Source: a virus
IMG/VR virus record: IMGVR_UViG_3300027631_002331
Location: 1-64,000 of that record
Reading direction: 5' to 3' (one strand)
Length of the DNA: 64,000 bases
Part shown: in pieces, positions 25,094 through 34,125 of the stretch
Layout of the letters: each line of letters begins with the position of its first letter
Numbering within the stretch: position 1 is the stretch's first letter
Position numbers and translations under genes: made by a program
The notes under the pieces: generated by a model
What the model saw: the letters and a program-made list of their open reading frames with translations, nothing else
Database searches by the model: none
Told to the model about the DNA's origin: nothing

Positions 25094-26800
25094 ATGGCAG
25101 AAACATTATTATCACCTGGAGTACTTGCAAGAGAAAATGACTCATCTCAAGTATCACAAGGACCAGTAACCGTTGGTGCCGCTATTATTGGACCAGCTGT
25201 TAAAGGACCTGTAGAAATTCCAACTACCGTTACTTCATATTCACAGTATAAGTCAATATTTGGTGGGGCTGTAACAAGTGGCTCAGATAGCTACAATTAT
25301 TTAACGGGTATTTCCGTTTACAACTATTTCCAAAACGGAGGAGAATCAGTATTAGTTACTAGAGTAACTAGTGGTTCTTTCAGTTCTGCTGAATCAACAT
25401 CTGTTATCAACTCTGATACATCTAGTTCTTTCACATTAGAAACTTTATCTGAAGGAGATATTATGAATAACTCAGGTTCTCAATCGAAAGGAGCTTTAGA
25501 GTTAGGTACAAGCGATAACATTCGTTGGGAAGTATCATCTGTTAATGCTCAATCAGGACAGTTTAGTTTATTAGTTCGTAAGGGAAATGACAATAACAGA
25601 GACAAATCAATATTAGAAACTTGGACAAACTTATCTTTAGACCCAAAAGCTGAAAACTATATTGAATCAGTAATAGGAAACTCTAAAAAAGTAGTAATGA
25701 ATGATGGTGGAGATTATTATATTCAAAACCAAGGTACATTCCGTAATAAATCAAGTTTCATCAGAGTTAAAAGTGTATCAACCAAAACACCAGATTACTT
25801 TGATAACAACGGACAAGCAAAATCAGCTTTCACATCATCTTTACCTATAGTAGGTTCAGGTTCGTTTACAGGAGCAACAGGAGCATTCTTTAATACAGCG
25901 AGTGCTGCTAACTTCTACGAAAATGTATCAACAGCCGATATTCAAGGATTAACAGCTGGAGATTATGAAGTAGCAGTTCAGTTAATGGCTAATAAAGATG
26001 AATATAGATACAATTCAATATCTGTACCTGGAGTAACATCACAAAACGGCGCTGCAATCGTTTCATCAGTAGCTAATAACTCAGTAAATAGAGGAGATAA
26101 TATCTCTATCGTAGATTTAGTTAACTTCCAAGCAAACGTAGGTACAGTAACTACTCAAGCAGCCGCTTTCGATTCTAGTTACGCTACTGCATACTGGCCA
26201 TGGTGTCAAACAATCGATCCTGAAACAGGAAAACAAGTTTGGGTACCTGCATCAGTTATGATTCCAGGAGTATATGCTTATACAGACGCATCAGCAGACG
26301 CGTGGTTCGCACCTGCAGGTTTAACCAGAGGAGCTTTAGGATCTGTTATTAGAGCAGAACGTAAACTACCTTCATCTACAAGAGATACACTATATGAAGC
26401 AAATGTAAACCCAATCGCTACTTTCCCAAATAGTGGAGTAGTAGTATTTGGACAGAAAACACTACAAAAACGTGCTTCTGCTTTAGATAGAGTAAACGTT
26501 CGTAGATTATTAATCGCTGTTAAAACATATGTTTCTCAAATAGCAGACACATTAGTATTCGAACAAAACTCAGCATCAACAAGAAATAACTTCTTAACAC
26601 AAGTAAACCCATACTTAGAATCAGTACAACAACGTCAAGGTTTGTATGCGTTTAAGACAGTGATGGATGAGTCAAATAACGGACCAGATGTAGTAGATAG
26701 AAACCAATTAGTAGGTCAAATCTTCTTACAACCAACCAAAACAGCTGAATTCGTATTGTTAGATTTCAATGTTACACCAACTGGAGCTACTTTCGAATAA
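25094..26800 (+). CDS. Tail sheath protein (gp18-like)
   Basis: 568 residues. The opening L-S-P-G-V near residues 6-10, the early S-Y-S-Q-Y-K-S-I-F-G-G segment and the C-terminal V-N-V-R-R-L-L-I-A-V-K plus Y-L-E-S-V-Q-Q-R-Q-G-L segments are hallmarks of contractile sheath proteins. It forms the outer contractile tube of the myovirus tail. Shorter than T4 gp18 (659). Confidence 0.92.
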   Translation: MAETLLSPGVLARENDSSQVSQGPVTVGAAIIGPAVKGPVEIPTTVTSYSQYKSIFGGAVTSGSDSYNYLTGISVYNYFQNGGESVLVTRVTSGSFSSAESTSVINSDTSSSFTLETLSEGDIMNNSGSQSKGALELGTSDNIRWEVSSVNAQSGQFSLLVRKGNDNNRDKSILETWTNLSLDPKAENYIESVIGNSKKVVMNDGGDYYIQNQGTFRNKSSFIRVKSVSTKTPDYFDNNGQAKSAFTSSLPIVGSGSFTGATGAFFNTASAANFYENVSTADIQGLTAGDYEVAVQLMANKDEYRYNSISVPGVTSQNGAAIVSSVANNSVNRGDNISIVDLVNFQANVGTVTTQAAAFDSSYATAYWPWCQTIDPETGKQVWVPASVMIPGVYAYTDASADAWFAPAGLTRGALGSVIRAERKLPSSTRDTLYEANVNPIATFPNSGVVVFGQKTLQKRASALDRVNVRRLLIAVKTYVSQIADTLVFEQNSASTRNNFLTQVNPYLESVQQRQGLYAFKTVMDESNNGPDVVDRNQLVGQIFLQPTKTAEFVLLDFNVTPTGATFE

Positions 26801-26815
26801 AAAACAAAGGGATTA

Positions 26816-26830
26816 AATATTTATAATAAA
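26816..26830 (+). promoter_or_regulatory. Late-type promoter motif
   Basis: Core TATTTATAA at 26818-26826, 17 bases before the tail tube ATG, so the tube gene has its own promoter as well as a terminator. Confidence 0.6.
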
Positions 26831-26843
26831 ATAAAAACACAAA

Positions 26844-27332
26844 ATGGCGATACTCGATACTAACGAAATGTTCTTCACGGCCTTTGAACCGAAACAACAG
26901 AACAGGTACATGATGCTGATTGACGGTTTTCCATCTTACATGATTAAAGGAGTAAGTGCGATCCAAATGAGTCAAGAAGTAATAACTCTTAATCATGTCA
27001 ACACAAGAAGAAACCTTAAAGGAAAAACTGTATGGCAACCAGTAACGTTTACGTTATATGATGCAATCACACCTTCAGGAGCACAATCTATTATGGAATG
27101 GGTTCGTCTACATCACGAAAGTGTAACAGGAAGAGATGGGTACAGTGATTTCTACAAGAAAGATTTAACTTTCAATGTATTAGGACCTGTTGGAGATGTC
27201 GTTTCTGAGTGGATCTTAAAAGGTGCTATGATTTCTAACGCCGACTTTGGTGAGTATGGATTCGATAACGAATCAACAGCTCAACAAATCACTATGACGT
27301 GTGAGATTGATTACGCAGTATTGAACTTCTAA
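26844..27332 (+). CDS. Tail tube protein (gp19-like)
   Basis: 162 residues, matching T4 gp19 (163). Typical segments: an N-terminal F-T-A-F-E-P-K-Q-Q-N-R-Y-M, a central M-E-W-V-R-L-H-H-E and a C-terminal T-M-T-C-E-I-D-Y-A. It forms the inner tube through which DNA passes. Bounded by its own promoter and terminator. Confidence 0.9.
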   Translation: MAILDTNEMFFTAFEPKQQNRYMMLIDGFPSYMIKGVSAIQMSQEVITLNHVNTRRNLKGKTVWQPVTFTLYDAITPSGAQSIMEWVRLHHESVTGRDGYSDFYKKDLTFNVLGPVGDVVSEWILKGAMISNADFGEYGFDNESTAQQITMTCEIDYAVLNF

Positions 27333-27357
27333 GAAGAAATACAAATATTTTATAAAA

Positions 27358-27385
27358 GAGGGTTGGCTTATGTCAACCCCTTTTG
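27358..27385 (+). terminator. Rho-independent terminator after tail tube gene
   Basis: Stem GGGTTGGC/GTCAACCC (one G-T pair) with a TTAT loop and a TTTT tail. Its sequence is nearly that of the terminator after the capsid gene. Confidence 0.75.
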
Positions 27386-27428
27386 TATGTTATTATGTAT
27401 AATAAAAACGTTACAACAAATCAAGATT

Positions 27429-28163
27429 ATGGCAGAATTTAATTTCCCAACCGAAACAGTAATGCTACCTTCAAAAGGTCATTTTTATGCTGAGGATTCA
27501 CCTTTAGCAGCTGGAGAAGTTGAAATCAAGTATATGACTGCTCGTGAAGAGGATATACTAACAAATCAAAACTATATTACAAACGGTACAGTTTTAGACA
27601 AACTATTAGAATCGCTTATAGTAGCGCCAAAGTTTACCGTAGATGACTTATTATTAGGCGATAAAAACGCACTACTAATAGCTGCTCGCGTACTTGGGTA
27701 TGGTGCTGAATACCCCGTTAGAATAGCCGGAGTAGACGATATAGTAAATCTATCAGAACTAGATAACATCGATATAGATTTCGATAACCTACCAAAAGGT
27801 AAAAACGAGTTTGAGTTTAGATTACCAAAAGCAGATACAGTTGTTAAGTTTAAACTTTTAACAGGTAAAGACGAAAAACGTATCGAAAAAGATATTGAAG
27901 GGATAAAGAAAATCAGACCTGATTCATCACCCGCTATTTCAACTAGATTAAAAACCATTATAACTGCCGTAGAAGGAGACGGTGCTGCCAAGTCAGTTGG
28001 CGAGTTTGTAGATAACTTTATGTTAGCTATGGATTCACGTGCATTCAGGAAACACTATAAAACGTGTATGCCTGATGTAGACATGACCTTTCGTAGCTCA
28101 GCAGGAATCGATAGGGAAATCCCCATTGGACTCAGCTTTTTTTGGCCTGACTCCGACTTATAG
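27429..28163 (+). CDS. Tail assembly chaperone / T4 gp26-type baseplate protein
   Basis: 244 residues from the ATG at 27429; an upstream in-frame ATG at 27363 lies inside the terminator and is rejected. Segments M-L-P-S-K-G near residue 12 and Y-M-T-A-R-E-E-D near 36 are typical of the T4-type baseplate family (gp26-like, Pfam T4_baseplate). It overlaps the next gene by 38 bases in another frame, just before the tape measure, the position of lambda gpG. Confidence 0.7.
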   Translation: MAEFNFPTETVMLPSKGHFYAEDSPLAAGEVEIKYMTAREEDILTNQNYITNGTVLDKLLESLIVAPKFTVDDLLLGDKNALLIAARVLGYGAEYPVRIAGVDDIVNLSELDNIDIDFDNLPKGKNEFEFRLPKADTVVKFKLLTGKDEKRIEKDIEGIKKIRPDSSPAISTRLKTIITAVEGDGAAKSVGEFVDNFMLAMDSRAFRKHYKTCMPDVDMTFRSSAGIDREIPIGLSFFWPDSDL

Positions 28164-28431
28164 AGCTGGTTTATTTAGACAAATCCACGAAATAATATTT
28201 CACGGTAACGGAGGCTATAACTATAGTACTTTATACAATATGCCTGTTTGGCTACGTAATACGACTTTTAAGTTAATAAACGAGTATTACGAAAAGCAAA
28301 ATGATGCTAACGAACAAGCATCTAAGGCTAATAATACTACAAATCAAACGTTAGTAGGCGAGGATGGTAAAGTAAACGTTCAGGACTTTAAGGCAGCTTC
28401 TCAACAATATACTAAAACAAGTTATAAGTAG
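28126..28431 (+). CDS. Second tape-measure chaperone ORF (possible frameshift product)
   Basis: 101 residues from its own ATG at 28126, lying in the +1 frame relative to the gp26-like gene. It could be translated separately (gp51-like), or as a fusion by slippage on the seven-T run at 28137-28143. A conserved-looking Y-N-M-P-V-W-L-R-N segment lies near residues 38-46; the C-terminus is Asn/Gln/Ala-rich. A role in tape-measure folding is inferred from position. Confidence 0.55.
   Translation: MDSAFFGLTPTYRAGLFRQIHEIIFHGNGGYNYSTLYNMPVWLRNTTFKLINEYYEKQNDANEQASKANNTTNQTLVGEDGKVNVQDFKAASQQYTKTSYK
28137..28143 (+). promoter_or_regulatory. Candidate slippery site in chaperone overlap
   Basis: A run of seven T read as TTT TTT T in the upstream frame. 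A +1 (or -2) slip puts ribosomes into the downstream frame. It lies within the 38-base overlap, 20 bases before the upstream stop. Confidence 0.35.
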
Positions 28432-28432
28432 T

Positions 28433-28447
28433 AATATTTATAATAAA
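28433..28447 (+). promoter_or_regulatory. Late-type promoter motif
   Basis: Core TATTTATAA at 28435-28443, 15 bases before the TTG start of the tape measure gene. The spacing supports the TTG as the true start. Confidence 0.55.
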
Positions 28448-28458
28448 ACACCCTTACT

Positions 28459-31404
28459 TTGGCTACACCCACAAAACAGGAACTAGATCAGATTAATGCT
28501 CTACTTAACGATGTACAGAAAAAGTACGATCAGTTAGGAAGATCAAATCCATTTCGAAATTTTGATCAAAAGAATATTGTAGATGCAGGTTCTGCTATTA
28601 AACAATTAGAGGTATCCCTAAAGGGAGTTAATACTGAGTTAAATAATACTAACGATGAATTTTCTAATACCTTTAAATCACTTCAGAGTATAGTTAATGA
28701 ATTAACTAGAGGTAAAGTAGCAACCAATAAAATAACTAACTCTACTAGAACTTTAGAGGATGTAAGTAGTAAGATTTTAGCCCAAAAGAATAAGGGAATA
28801 AAGTTGGATTCAAAGGAACTTATGTCTATGCAGAAAAAAGCAGATATAAGTTTTACAAATCTAAAACAACAAAGGAGTCAAATTGAAGCTTTAAAAGAAG
28901 AAGCTGATTATTCTCTAAAAGTATCAAAATCTAAAATACAAGAGATAGGTACAGCCAAAAACCTCACAGCCGAAAAGAAAAAAGAAAGAGCGGCAGCTGA
29001 AAAATCCCAAACCCAAGCCCTTAATGACTTAGCTGAACACGAAACACGTTTAGGTAATATCAATTCCATATTAGATAAATCCTCAAACTTTCAAGACGTA
29101 ATAGATAAGGGGCTAAAGAGAGAGATTTTAGATAGAAAAGCTATTGAGGGTTCTATTGGTATCACTGGTGGTCTTTTAACTTCACTTTCTAAAGTAACCG
29201 GTATAACTGGTGTATTTGATATTGATAAAATAAAAGCCGAAGCAGAGAAAATAGCAGAGGATGCTATAGATCAGTTTAGACAAGTTAAAGAATATATAAG
29301 AGATGAGGAAGCATTTAACGTTAACATAGATAACGCTAAAACTTCCTTATTAGAAATAAGTAATGTTGCTCTTTTAACTCAACAAGAAGTAATCGAATTA
29401 AAAGATGAATTAAAAACCCTACAAGATAAAGAAGTTAACTTTAAGTTTTCACTTGATCCCGAATTTGATAAAGCCGCAAAAGCCAAAATTGAAAACGATA
29501 TTGCTGAGGTTCAAGAGCTTATAGAATTAGGTACTGAGGGAAGTAGAAAAATAAGGGTAGATAAATTAGAGGGAGATTTAGAAAAAGCTCAAAAAGGTCT
29601 AGAAGGTCTAGAATCAGCAGCAAGAAACGCATCTAACTCTATGTCTAGCCAATTTAAAAAGTTAGGCAAAACACTAGGTTTAACATTTGAAGGTCTAGCC
29701 AATTCTATCAAATCACCAGAAGCTATATTCACTGCTCTTATAGCTATAGCAGGTGAAGTAAATGGGCAAGTAGTTGATTTATCTAAAAGTATGAACGTAT
29801 CATACGATGAAGCCCAAAATGTAAGAGAAGAATTCGCTCAAATTACTCTAGCCTCTGGGGAGACTGTTATAAACACCCAAAGGTTAGTAGAGGCACAAAT
29901 GCAGTTTAACGAAGCCTTAGGTTTAACAGGTAAAATCATACCTGAAAATGCAGCATCACAAAGTAAACTTACTAATCAGTTAGGTATAGGTGTTGATTCA
30001 GCTACAAAACTTAGACAAATAGCAGAGTCTACAGGTGAAGATTTTAGAGAACAAACCCTCGCTCAATACGAAACTGTAAGTGCTTTATCAGCACAAAAAG
30101 GTGTTGCTATAAACGTTAAGGGGGTAATGGATGAAGTTGGTAAAGCCGGTGCTTATGGTTTAGCTCAATTCCAAGGTTCTGTAGTAGCATTAACTGAAGG
30201 TGTAGCACAAGCAAAAGCATTAGGTTTAAGTTTAGATCAAGTAAACTCAATAGCAGGTAAGTTAATGGATTTTGAATCATCCATAAACGCAGAACTACAA
30301 GCAGAGTTATTATTAGGTAAAGATATTAATCTAGAAAAAGCTAGATTAGCAGCCCTAAATAATGATCAGAAAACATTAATGGAGGAGATTAATCGTGAAA
30401 TGGGAACATTTGAAGATTTCTCTAAAATGAATAGAATACAACAGGAAGCAATGGCTGATGCCATTGGTATGTCTGTTGATGGGTTATCCGAATCCTTACT
30501 GATGCAACAGTATGGGGAAATGAATCAAGCCGAAATAGTTGCTTTAAAGGGAGAAGAAGTTGCCAAACAAGTAGAAATGGTAAAATCACAAGAAGCATTT
30601 CAAAATATGATTTTAGCTATGAAAGGTACACTTGCTGATATAGCAGCTGGACCTCTTGGTGATATGGCTAATTTAGTAACAAGTCTATTAAGTAATTCAA
30701 CAGCAATGTATGGTATTATGGGGGCGTTAGCTATAGGTCCTTTAACTTCTATTGGAAAAAGTTTAAAATCAGCTTATGGTTTCTCAAAAGCAATGCTGGC
30801 ATCTCAAAAAAGTCAATTAATCATAGAAACTGCTATGGGGGCCAAAGCTAAAATATCAGCAGCCTTCGCAGCAGCAAGAACAGCAGCAATAAATCCCTTA
30901 TTGGGGGTAGCAGCGGTTGCTGGTGCTGTTTTAGCCTATAAGGGTATCCAAGCTTTAACAATGGATGATGGTATTATACCTGGACAGGGTAAAGTTGTTT
31001 CAACACCTAAAGATAAAATAGCATTTAAATCTGGATATGGTAAACGTGTATTATCATCACCTGAAGGTAAAATAGCATTTAACGATAAAGATACAATCGT
31101 AGCAGGTACAAACCTAGAACAAAATATGACCACTAATAATAATGGTCAATCAATACAAAACTCAGTAACTACAAATCAACCAACACAAAACTCAGTTATT
31201 AATAGACCTACTACAAATAGTATGGTTTCAAATAACCAAAATACAACACAACCTATAGCACCAGTTAGTAACGCTATGATGGAAGGTGAGTTAAAAGCAA
31301 TAAAAAGAGTATTAGAAAACATAGCAACTAAAGAAGGAACAGTAAGTATGAATGGAACTAAGTTCGGAACTGTAACAGCTATGAACACTTACCAAATTCA
31401 ATAA
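28459..31404 (+). CDS. Tail tape measure protein
   Basis: 981 residues from a TTG start; no ATG lies near, and the TTG is at the usual distance from a late promoter. Long coiled coils (about 1-400), a helical middle, and hydrophobic stretches near 750-840 (G-A-L-A-I-G-P-L and L-L-G-V-A-A-V-A-G-A) match tape measure proteins, which set tail length and leave the tail during DNA ejection. The C-terminal 150 residues are Asn/Thr/Gln-rich. Confidence 0.8.
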   Translation: MATPTKQELDQINALLNDVQKKYDQLGRSNPFRNFDQKNIVDAGSAIKQLEVSLKGVNTELNNTNDEFSNTFKSLQSIVNELTRGKVATNKITNSTRTLEDVSSKILAQKNKGIKLDSKELMSMQKKADISFTNLKQQRSQIEALKEEADYSLKVSKSKIQEIGTAKNLTAEKKKERAAAEKSQTQALNDLAEHETRLGNINSILDKSSNFQDVIDKGLKREILDRKAIEGSIGITGGLLTSLSKVTGITGVFDIDKIKAEAEKIAEDAIDQFRQVKEYIRDEEAFNVNIDNAKTSLLEISNVALLTQQEVIELKDELKTLQDKEVNFKFSLDPEFDKAAKAKIENDIAEVQELIELGTEGSRKIRVDKLEGDLEKAQKGLEGLESAARNASNSMSSQFKKLGKTLGLTFEGLANSIKSPEAIFTALIAIAGEVNGQVVDLSKSMNVSYDEAQNVREEFAQITLASGETVINTQRLVEAQMQFNEALGLTGKIIPENAASQSKLTNQLGIGVDSATKLRQIAESTGEDFREQTLAQYETVSALSAQKGVAINVKGVMDEVGKAGAYGLAQFQGSVVALTEGVAQAKALGLSLDQVNSIAGKLMDFESSINAELQAELLLGKDINLEKARLAALNNDQKTLMEEINREMGTFEDFSKMNRIQQEAMADAIGMSVDGLSESLLMQQYGEMNQAEIVALKGEEVAKQVEMVKSQEAFQNMILAMKGTLADIAAGPLGDMANLVTSLLSNSTAMYGIMGALAIGPLTSIGKSLKSAYGFSKAMLASQKSQLIIETAMGAKAKISAAFAAARTAAINPLLGVAAVAGAVLAYKGIQALTMDDGIIPGQGKVVSTPKDKIAFKSGYGKRVLSSPEGKIAFNDKDTIVAGTNLEQNMTTNNNGQSIQNSVTTNQPTQNSVINRPTTNSMVSNNQNTTQPIAPVSNAMMEGELKAIKRVLENIATKEGTVSMNGTKFGTVTAMNTYQIQ

Positions 31405-31417
31405 TATTTATAATAAA
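31403..31417 (+). promoter_or_regulatory. Late-type promoter motif
   Basis: Core TATTTATAA at 31405-31413, directly after the tape measure stop and 30 bases before the ATG at 31444. Confidence 0.55.
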
Positions 31418-31443
31418 TCAATAATAACTAAAAACAATAAATT

Positions 31444-31644
31444 ATGGCTGATTACAAAGGACTTGAAGACCGCTTAGTAAGAGCAGGATCTCCAAAATCT
31501 GTAAACAACGGTAGTATTCCAACAACTGCAAACCTAGCATCTGGAATCATCCCAATCAACAATACTTTTTCTAAAGGTCAATATAAGGACTATGTATTAG
31601 ACTCAGGAGTAACAGTAGATCAAGCAGCAGACTTAACAGATTAA
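31444..31644 (+). CDS. Small protein between tape measure and baseplate genes
   Basis: 66 residues, neutral, Gly/Ser/Asn-rich, no membrane segment. Its own late promoter and conserved-looking I-P-T-T-A-N-L-A-S-G-I-I-P segment suggest a real minor virion protein. Function unknown. Confidence 0.5.
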   Translation: MADYKGLEDRLVRAGSPKSVNNGSIPTTANLASGIIPINNTFSKGQYKDYVLDSGVTVDQAADLTD

Positions 31645-31667
31645 TTAATAAATTAATCTAGAGTTAT

Positions 31668-33827
31668 ATGGGACTGTTCAAAGATGAACCTGTTAGTTGG
31701 GATAAAATTAATGGACTAAGAGATAGATCTGGAAATCATTTCCAGAGACATCTCACTCCTTGGTCTGTTGGTGGTAATATAGGTAACCAATCCCAAGTAG
31801 AACCCTTTATTTGGACTGGGCTTCCTCCTTTAGAGGATGAGTGGTCAGGTAAGGAGGAAACCGACTTTCTGCTTAGAAACGGAACTTTAAAGGATTCTGC
31901 TACTGATATAACTCGCATATCCAAACTATTAACATTAACAACAAGAGGTAAACTATTTTCAGTTAAACAAAACCTACTATCAAGATTAGGAGTTGCTACT
32001 GAGGCCTCTGGAATCCTTAACGAGGGTGTTTATTTACCAACTTCAACGTTAGCTCAAGTAGGTGTTGTTGGTTTAGGCGGTCACCTTAATAAACAAGGTG
32101 TTAATCCCTTTAGAAAAACAGGAGAGGTAGATAACCCAGATGATGGTAACACAATCTTAGGATTTGATGTTACTAACCCCTTAGGTTTACCCGCATATGC
32201 TCAAGTAGTTAGAAGAGATCAAGAAACTGGAAAAAATAGATTAGTAGGTTACTTTAATAACAAGATTAATAGAACCCAAAAACCATCTAGTGGTACTACC
32301 CCATCTTTTACTGATAAGTTAAAAAATAGGTTTATTAAACTTGATGGACCTAATATTTTAGATTCATATAGTGGAGGACCTGGATCTGTTGTAGGTGTAG
32401 GTTATACTACAATCAGGATGTCGCCTGAACAACGTACAGGTAAAAATAACGTTATTTTAGATCAATCTAAATTCTTTGCACATACCGAAGATAAAGATAC
32501 TCCATCCGATATAGCATCATCAGTATTATCCTTTACATCAAATATATTTGGTTTTCCTACAATCCCAAAGGCAACTGGTGAAGATTTCTCTATAGGTTCA
32601 TATACTGATTACTCAGTATTTAAAAGACCTAGTAGTATTGCTATTAAAGGTGCTCAAATATTTAATGAAAATGCTTCACTATCAAGAAGGTATGAAAAGT
32701 TAACTAAAGAATCTACATTCTTAAATAGAGTAACAACAACTAACGAGATTAAATCTCTACAGTTGTTTAGTAATTCAGTATATAAGAAAGATGATGATGG
32801 TAGTATTACGTTAGATACTAACCAAGATATTGCTAACCCAACAAAATCTTTATCATCTACCTTAACACAAGAGCAGTTAAGAGAACTTCCTCAAAGTCTA
32901 GGTCCTATAATAAGACCTGATTTTAGAAAATCACTTACTAAAAAACCCACTGAAACTATATCTAACTCCCTAAACTATGAAACCCAAAACATAGTAAATA
33001 GAGTAGGTGTAGGTGATCCTGGAAAACGTGGTGATATAAGTGATTACCAATTAGGTAAAAGGATTGATGGGAAAACACTCCCAGTAGATAAAATAACAGC
33101 ACACTCAATATATAGATCAGGATTAACTGCTAAAAACGATTCATCACTTAACGATTTAGTTAAGTTTAGAATAGCATCAGTTGATCCAGAAAACCCATCA
33201 AGAAGTAACTACATACACTTTAGAGCATTTTTAGGATCATTTTCTGATAGTTATAACTCATCTTGGTCATCACAAAAGTTTATGGGTAGAGCTGAAAACT
33301 TCTATAACTATGAAGGATTCGATCGTTCTATCTCTATGAACTGGACAGTCCCAGCTCAAAGTAAAAACGAATTGATGATAATGCATCAAAAACTAAACTA
33401 CCTAGCATCTAACTTAGCACCCGATTATGTGAATGATAGATATATGGCTGGACCTTTAGTAAGATTAACTGTAGGTGGATACCTATATGAACAATATGGT
33501 TTTATAGAATCACTTTCACTTAATATACCAGATAACTCACCATGGGAAATAGCAGTTGCTGGTGCACCTGAAGGTGGTACTGAAATAGAAGGTGGTGGTG
33601 GTCTTAGACACGATACAAGTGTTAAAGAACTACCTCATGTTTTAGAAGCATCTATATCATTTAAACCAATACATGATTTTGTAGTTCAAAAACAAAAACT
33701 TGGGTTTGAAAATGGTACAGTATCTTCATATGGTTTACAACGATATATCGCTCTAGCAGCATCAAAACCTACAAATACAGGATATAACGTAAATAAGACT
33801 AAACCTGAAAATACAGGCAAACAATGA
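31668..33827 (+). CDS. Large baseplate / tail-tube-initiator structural protein
   Basis: 719 residues. The C-terminal 220 residues contain F-R-A-F-L-G-S-F-S-D-S-Y-N near residue 521 and L-T-V-G-G-Y-L-Y-E-Q-Y-G near 600, a beta-rich domain like those of baseplate and tail-tube-cap proteins in marine T4-like phages. It ends by a 4-base overlap with the gp53-like gene. The exact T4 counterpart (gp48/gp54 type) is uncertain. Confidence 0.6.
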   Translation: MGLFKDEPVSWDKINGLRDRSGNHFQRHLTPWSVGGNIGNQSQVEPFIWTGLPPLEDEWSGKEETDFLLRNGTLKDSATDITRISKLLTLTTRGKLFSVKQNLLSRLGVATEASGILNEGVYLPTSTLAQVGVVGLGGHLNKQGVNPFRKTGEVDNPDDGNTILGFDVTNPLGLPAYAQVVRRDQETGKNRLVGYFNNKINRTQKPSSGTTPSFTDKLKNRFIKLDGPNILDSYSGGPGSVVGVGYTTIRMSPEQRTGKNNVILDQSKFFAHTEDKDTPSDIASSVLSFTSNIFGFPTIPKATGEDFSIGSYTDYSVFKRPSSIAIKGAQIFNENASLSRRYEKLTKESTFLNRVTTTNEIKSLQLFSNSVYKKDDDGSITLDTNQDIANPTKSLSSTLTQEQLRELPQSLGPIIRPDFRKSLTKKPTETISNSLNYETQNIVNRVGVGDPGKRGDISDYQLGKRIDGKTLPVDKITAHSIYRSGLTAKNDSSLNDLVKFRIASVDPENPSRSNYIHFRAFLGSFSDSYNSSWSSQKFMGRAENFYNYEGFDRSISMNWTVPAQSKNELMIMHQKLNYLASNLAPDYVNDRYMAGPLVRLTVGGYLYEQYGFIESLSLNIPDNSPWEIAVAGAPEGGTEIEGGGGLRHDTSVKELPHVLEASISFKPIHDFVVQKQKLGFENGTVSSYGLQRYIALAASKPTNTGYNVNKTKPENTGKQ

Positions 33828-34123
33828 ATAGATACATAGACCAACCAATCACTACAGGTAGTATGGGTAACCAGATGTATACAACTACAAAATATCAAAA
33901 AATCCCTTTGAGTTTTGAAGATTTGTATGTATATTCTACTATAGGTGACAGGTATGATGAATTAGCATTACAATATTATAACGATTCAACTCTTTGGTGG
34001 GTTATATCTATGGCAAACGATACACTAGATCAATCAACATACTTCCCACCAACAGGAATACAACTAAGAATACCAGCAAATCTATCAGGCATTCTATCAA
34101 ATTTTAAAGTTTTAAATGAATAA
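33824..34123 (+). CDS. Baseplate wedge protein (gp53-like)
   Basis: 99 residues. It carries the gp53/LysM-like core with G-D-R-Y-D-E-L-A-L-Q-Y-Y-N-D near residue 43 and L-W-W-V-I-S-M-A-N near 58, then I-P near 84. gp53 locks wedges together during baseplate assembly. T4 gp53 is nearly twice as long, so this is the minimal core. Overlaps the preceding gene by 4 bases. Confidence 0.82.
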   Translation: MNRYIDQPITTGSMGNQMYTTTKYQKIPLSFEDLYVYSTIGDRYDELALQYYNDSTLWWVISMANDTLDQSTYFPPTGIQLRIPANLSGILSNFKVLNE

Positions 34124-34125
34124 TC

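Noticed and set aside
27363-27428. Longer N-terminus for the gp26-like gene from an ATG at 27363
   Set aside because: The first 22 codons lie in the terminator hairpin and its T tail; the ATG at 27429 starts the conserved region.
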